DNA of 64,000 nt from Brenneria corticis (GTDB taxonomy: Bacteria; Pseudomonadota; Gammaproteobacteria; Enterobacterales; Enterobacteriaceae), in assembly GCF_003115855.1 (NCBI RefSeq), contig NZ_KZ819073.1, forward strand, positions 124,001 to 188,000, read 5' to 3'. Under the pieces are notes generated by a model that saw only the letters and a list, made by a program, of their open reading frames with translations, did no database searches and was not told the DNA's origin. Positions 61,810 to 64,000 of this stretch are shown here, one piece after another. A program made the translations under genes and the position numbers. The number at the start of each line of letters is the position of its first letter. Within the stretch, counting starts at the first letter, position 1.

Positions 61810-62775
61810 ATGACTCAACCACTTTACGTCACCATTCTGACCGGCTTTCTCGGCGCCGGTAAAACCACCTTGTTACGCCATATTCTCAATGCCGATCACG
61901 GTTACAAAATTGCCGTGATTGAAAACGAATTCGGCGAAGTGCCGATCGATAACGCGCTGATCGGCGAACGGGCCAGCCAGATCACCACGCTGAGCAACGG
62001 CTGTATCTGCTGTACGCAATCCAATGAGCTGGCGGATGCGCTGCTTGATCTTTTGGACGGCGTGGATAACGGCGCGCTGGATTTCGATCACCTGATTATC
62101 GAATGCACCGGCATGGCCGATCCGGGGCCGGTGGCGCAGACATTTTTCTCCCACGAGGTAATTTGCCAGCGCTTTGTGCTGGATGGGATTATCGCCCTGG
62201 TGGATGCGGTGCACGCCCGGCAGCAGCTCGATCAGTTCACCATCGCCCAGGCGCAGATCGGCTACGCCGACCGTATTCTGCTGACCAAAACCGATATCGC
62301 CGGCGAAGACGACGCCCTGATTCAGCGCCTGCAGCGCATTAACGCCAGAGCGCCGCTTTATCCGGCGGTAAACGGGGAAATCGACCTAAGCCTGTTATTC
62401 AATATCGAAGGCTTTATGCTTAATGACCGGCTGGCGCTGAATGCGCCGGTCTTTCGCTTTATCGCCCCGGCGCAAAACAGCGTTCAGTCCATCGCGATTT
62501 CTTTCTCTACCCCGGTGGAGCTCGACGCGGTGTCCGAACTGATGGAAAGTTTCCTGGTGAACTACGCCGATAATCTATTGCGTTACAAAGGCATTCTGGC
62601 GATTAGGGACGACTCGCGCCGTCTGCTGTTTCAGGGGGTGCAGCGGCTGTACAGCGCCGACTGGGACCGCGAATGGCGCGCGGACGAAGCCAGAGAAAGC
62701 GTATTGGTGTTTATCGGCAGGGATCTGCCCGAGCAGGAAATCCGCGAGGGATTTGCCCGGCTGACGGCGCACTGA
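61810..62775 (+). CDS. yjiA: COG0523 G3E-family GTPase YjiA
   Basis: Metal-binding GTPase of 321 residues. Walker A GFLGAGKTT at about 10-18, the metal motif GCICC near 62-66, ECTGMADPGP and the guanine motif TKTD. COG0523 proteins serve as metallochaperones or in cofactor insertion; the client of YjiA is not known. The ATG at 61810 begins MTQPLYVTILTGFLGAGKTT as in E. coli. It follows yjiX by 16 bases. Confidence 0.94.
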   Translation: MTQPLYVTILTGFLGAGKTTLLRHILNADHGYKIAVIENEFGEVPIDNALIGERASQITTLSNGCICCTQSNELADALLDLLDGVDNGALDFDHLIIECTGMADPGPVAQTFFSHEVICQRFVLDGIIALVDAVHARQQLDQFTIAQAQIGYADRILLTKTDIAGEDDALIQRLQRINARAPLYPAVNGEIDLSLLFNIEGFMLNDRLALNAPVFRFIAPAQNSVQSIAISFSTPVELDAVSELMESFLVNYADNLLRYKGILAIRDDSRRLLFQGVQRLYSADWDREWRADEARESVLVFIGRDLPEQEIREGFARLTAH

Positions 62776-62853
62776 TTGTCGGACTCTTTTTAGCGGCGGG
62801 TGATGCGCCCGCCGCCGGTTCCCGCCTGCGCGAGGTGGCATCTCAAACAGCAA

Positions 62854-63336
62854 TCATCCATCCTGTTTGGCGATATCCGCAAAGGTCGCTTGCAGCAGAG
62901 CGGCCAGGTCGTTTGCCGCCAGCTCGATATCCAGTCCGCGCTTGCCGCCGGAGATAAAAATGGTGTCGAACCGTTGCGCGGCGGCGTCAATCACCGTCGG
63001 CAACCGTTTTTTCTGCCCCAGCGGGCTGATGCCTCCCACCAGATAACCGGTTACCCGCTGAGCAATGGCGGGATCGGCCATATCGGCTTTTTTGGCCGCC
63101 AGCGCGCGCGCCACTTTCTTTAGGTCCAGCATGCCGGCGACCGGGGTCACCGCCACGGCAAGATTCCTGGCATCGCCGTTCAGCGCCACCAGCAGCGTTT
63201 TGTAAACCTGTTGTTTATTCAGCCCCAGCTTTTGGGCCGCTTCCTCGCCGAAATTGGTTTCATCGCTGTCGTGATGGTAGCTGTGTAACCGAAAGTCGAT
63301 GTTGTTTTTCTCAAGCAGTTTGATTGCGGGTGTCAT
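62854..63336 (-). CDS. ybaK: Cys-tRNA(Pro)/Cys-tRNA(Cys) deacylase YbaK
   Basis: Trans-editing protein of 160 residues that hydrolyses Cys mischarged onto tRNA-Pro with ProRS. MTPAIKLLEKNNIDFRLHSYHHD, the catalytic Lys region QVYKTLLVALNG, and GYLVGGISPLGQKKRLPTVID and SGGKRGLDIEL are diagnostic. In E. coli it follows ushA directly; here 12 kb are inserted between them. Confidence 0.96.
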   Translation of the reverse strand: MTPAIKLLEKNNIDFRLHSYHHDSDETNFGEEAAQKLGLNKQQVYKTLLVALNGDARNLAVAVTPVAGMLDLKKVARALAAKKADMADPAIAQRVTGYLVGGISPLGQKKRLPTVIDAAAQRFDTIFISGGKRGLDIELAANDLAALLQATFADIAKQDG

Positions 63337-63360
63337 GATTCAAATATCCTTACGGGCGCG

Positions 63361-63556
<196 letters not shown>

Positions 63557-63564
63557 TACGTCGC

Positions 63565-64000
63565 TCAATTTTCCTGTAATAACTCGGGCAGATTGTTATC
63601 ACCATATAAATGCAGGGCGCCGACCGCAACCACATAGTTTCCGGGCGGCAGCGCCTGAAGTTGCCGTTGCCAGCGGCGGTTGCGCTGGTTCATCAGCAGG
63701 TCGGTCATTTCATTGCTGAAGGTGGCGGGAATTTTCGGGGTCAGTTTGCCGGGTTTGCTGTCCAGCCACCAGCCCACCATGGTTTGCAGCAGGCGGGCGT
63801 TGATGTGCCAGTGCCTGATGGTATCCTCCAACAGCGGCAGACCGCCCTGCGGCAGCTGTTGCAACAAATCGACCTGCGTTTGCTGTCCCTCAAGCTCAAT
63901 AATGTTCAGTCCCTGCGCCTTGGCGGCGTTTATCAACTGATAGTCGATGCCGTAATCCGGGCGCAGCCCCAGCACCTGCGCCTGACGGGCCTGGAGCATC
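63565..64000 (-). CDS. ybaP: TraB/GumN family protein YbaP (partial)
   Basis: C-terminal 145 residues of a TraB-domain protein; the start lies beyond the right edge. The last part RRWQRQLQALPPGNYVVAVGALHLYGDNNLPELLQ contains the VGALHLxG motif of the family, with the His near the C-terminus. E. coli YbaP is 264 residues and also follows ybaK. Some TraB proteins are predicted metalloproteases; no role is proven for YbaP. Confidence 0.93.
   Translation of the reverse strand, partial: MLQARQAQVLGLRPDYGIDYQLINAAKAQGLNIIELEGQQTQVDLLQQLPQGGLPLLEDTIRHWHINARLLQTMVGWWLDSKPGKLTPKIPATFSNEMTDLLMNQRNRRWQRQLQALPPGNYVVAVGALHLYGDNNLPELLQEN

Overview
This window is a stretch of chromosome from an enterobacterium (order Enterobacterales). 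Gene order follows the E. coli cyo-ampG-bolA-tig-clpPX-lon-hupB-ppiD ... acrRAB ... dnaX-recR-htpG-adk-hemH ... ushA-ybaK-ybaP segment almost gene for gene, and the proteins read as close homologues. ERIC-type repeats, a second family of hairpin repeats, an apiosidase-like glycosidase and high GC coding DNA suggest a Pectobacteriaceae-like plant-associated genus (Brenneria, Pectobacterium or Dickeya relatives). The genus is an inference from style, not from a search.

Layout. 1-4.4 kb: cytochrome bo3 oxidase (cyoB 5' part, cyoA), muropeptide permease ampG and lipoprotein yajG, all minus. 4.7-14.3 kb: bolA and the protein quality-control run tig, clpP, clpX, lon, hupB, ppiD, with two well-formed sigma-32 promoters. 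14.4-23.4 kb: ybaV, fadM, queC, a cysteine-desulfhydrase-like gene divergent from decR, the mdlAB ABC exporter, and glnK-amtB behind a sigma-54 promoter with an NtrC site. 23.5-28 kb: tesB, ybaY, ybaZ, 4.5S RNA, hha-tomB, and the zinc-independent ribosomal protein pair ykgM/ykgO behind a Zur box. 28-38.4 kb: acrAB with divergent acrR and its palindromic operator, rsmS, priC, ybaN, apt, dnaX (with a -1 frameshift signal), ybaB, recR. E. coli's mscK is missing between acrR and rsmS.

Accessory insertions break the conserved order. Between recR and htpG lies a broken beta-glucoside-type PTS permease followed by an intact DUF4038/GH140-like glycosidase. Between htpG and adk lies an agp-like acid phosphatase. 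After hemH the E. coli genes aes and gsk are absent and ybaL follows directly. Between ushA and ybaK about 12 kb is inserted: a two-gene toxin-antitoxin-like pair with a Panacea/SocA (DUF4065) antitoxin, lying behind a dinI-like remnant and a perfect LexA box; a six-gene operon combining pxpA, pxpB and pxpC homologues with a dedicated biotin carboxylase, biotin carrier and NCS1 permease, under a divergent LysR regulator; and the pyruvate-transport set btsT-yjiX-yjiA, which sits elsewhere in E. coli.

The most interesting items are the possible SOS-linked Panacea toxin-antitoxin locus, the biotin-dependent PxpABC-type lactamase operon, and a repeat module of three hairpins that keeps its loop sequences while exchanging its stems. 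The window also contains one ambiguous base (27011) at the edge of a half ERIC element.
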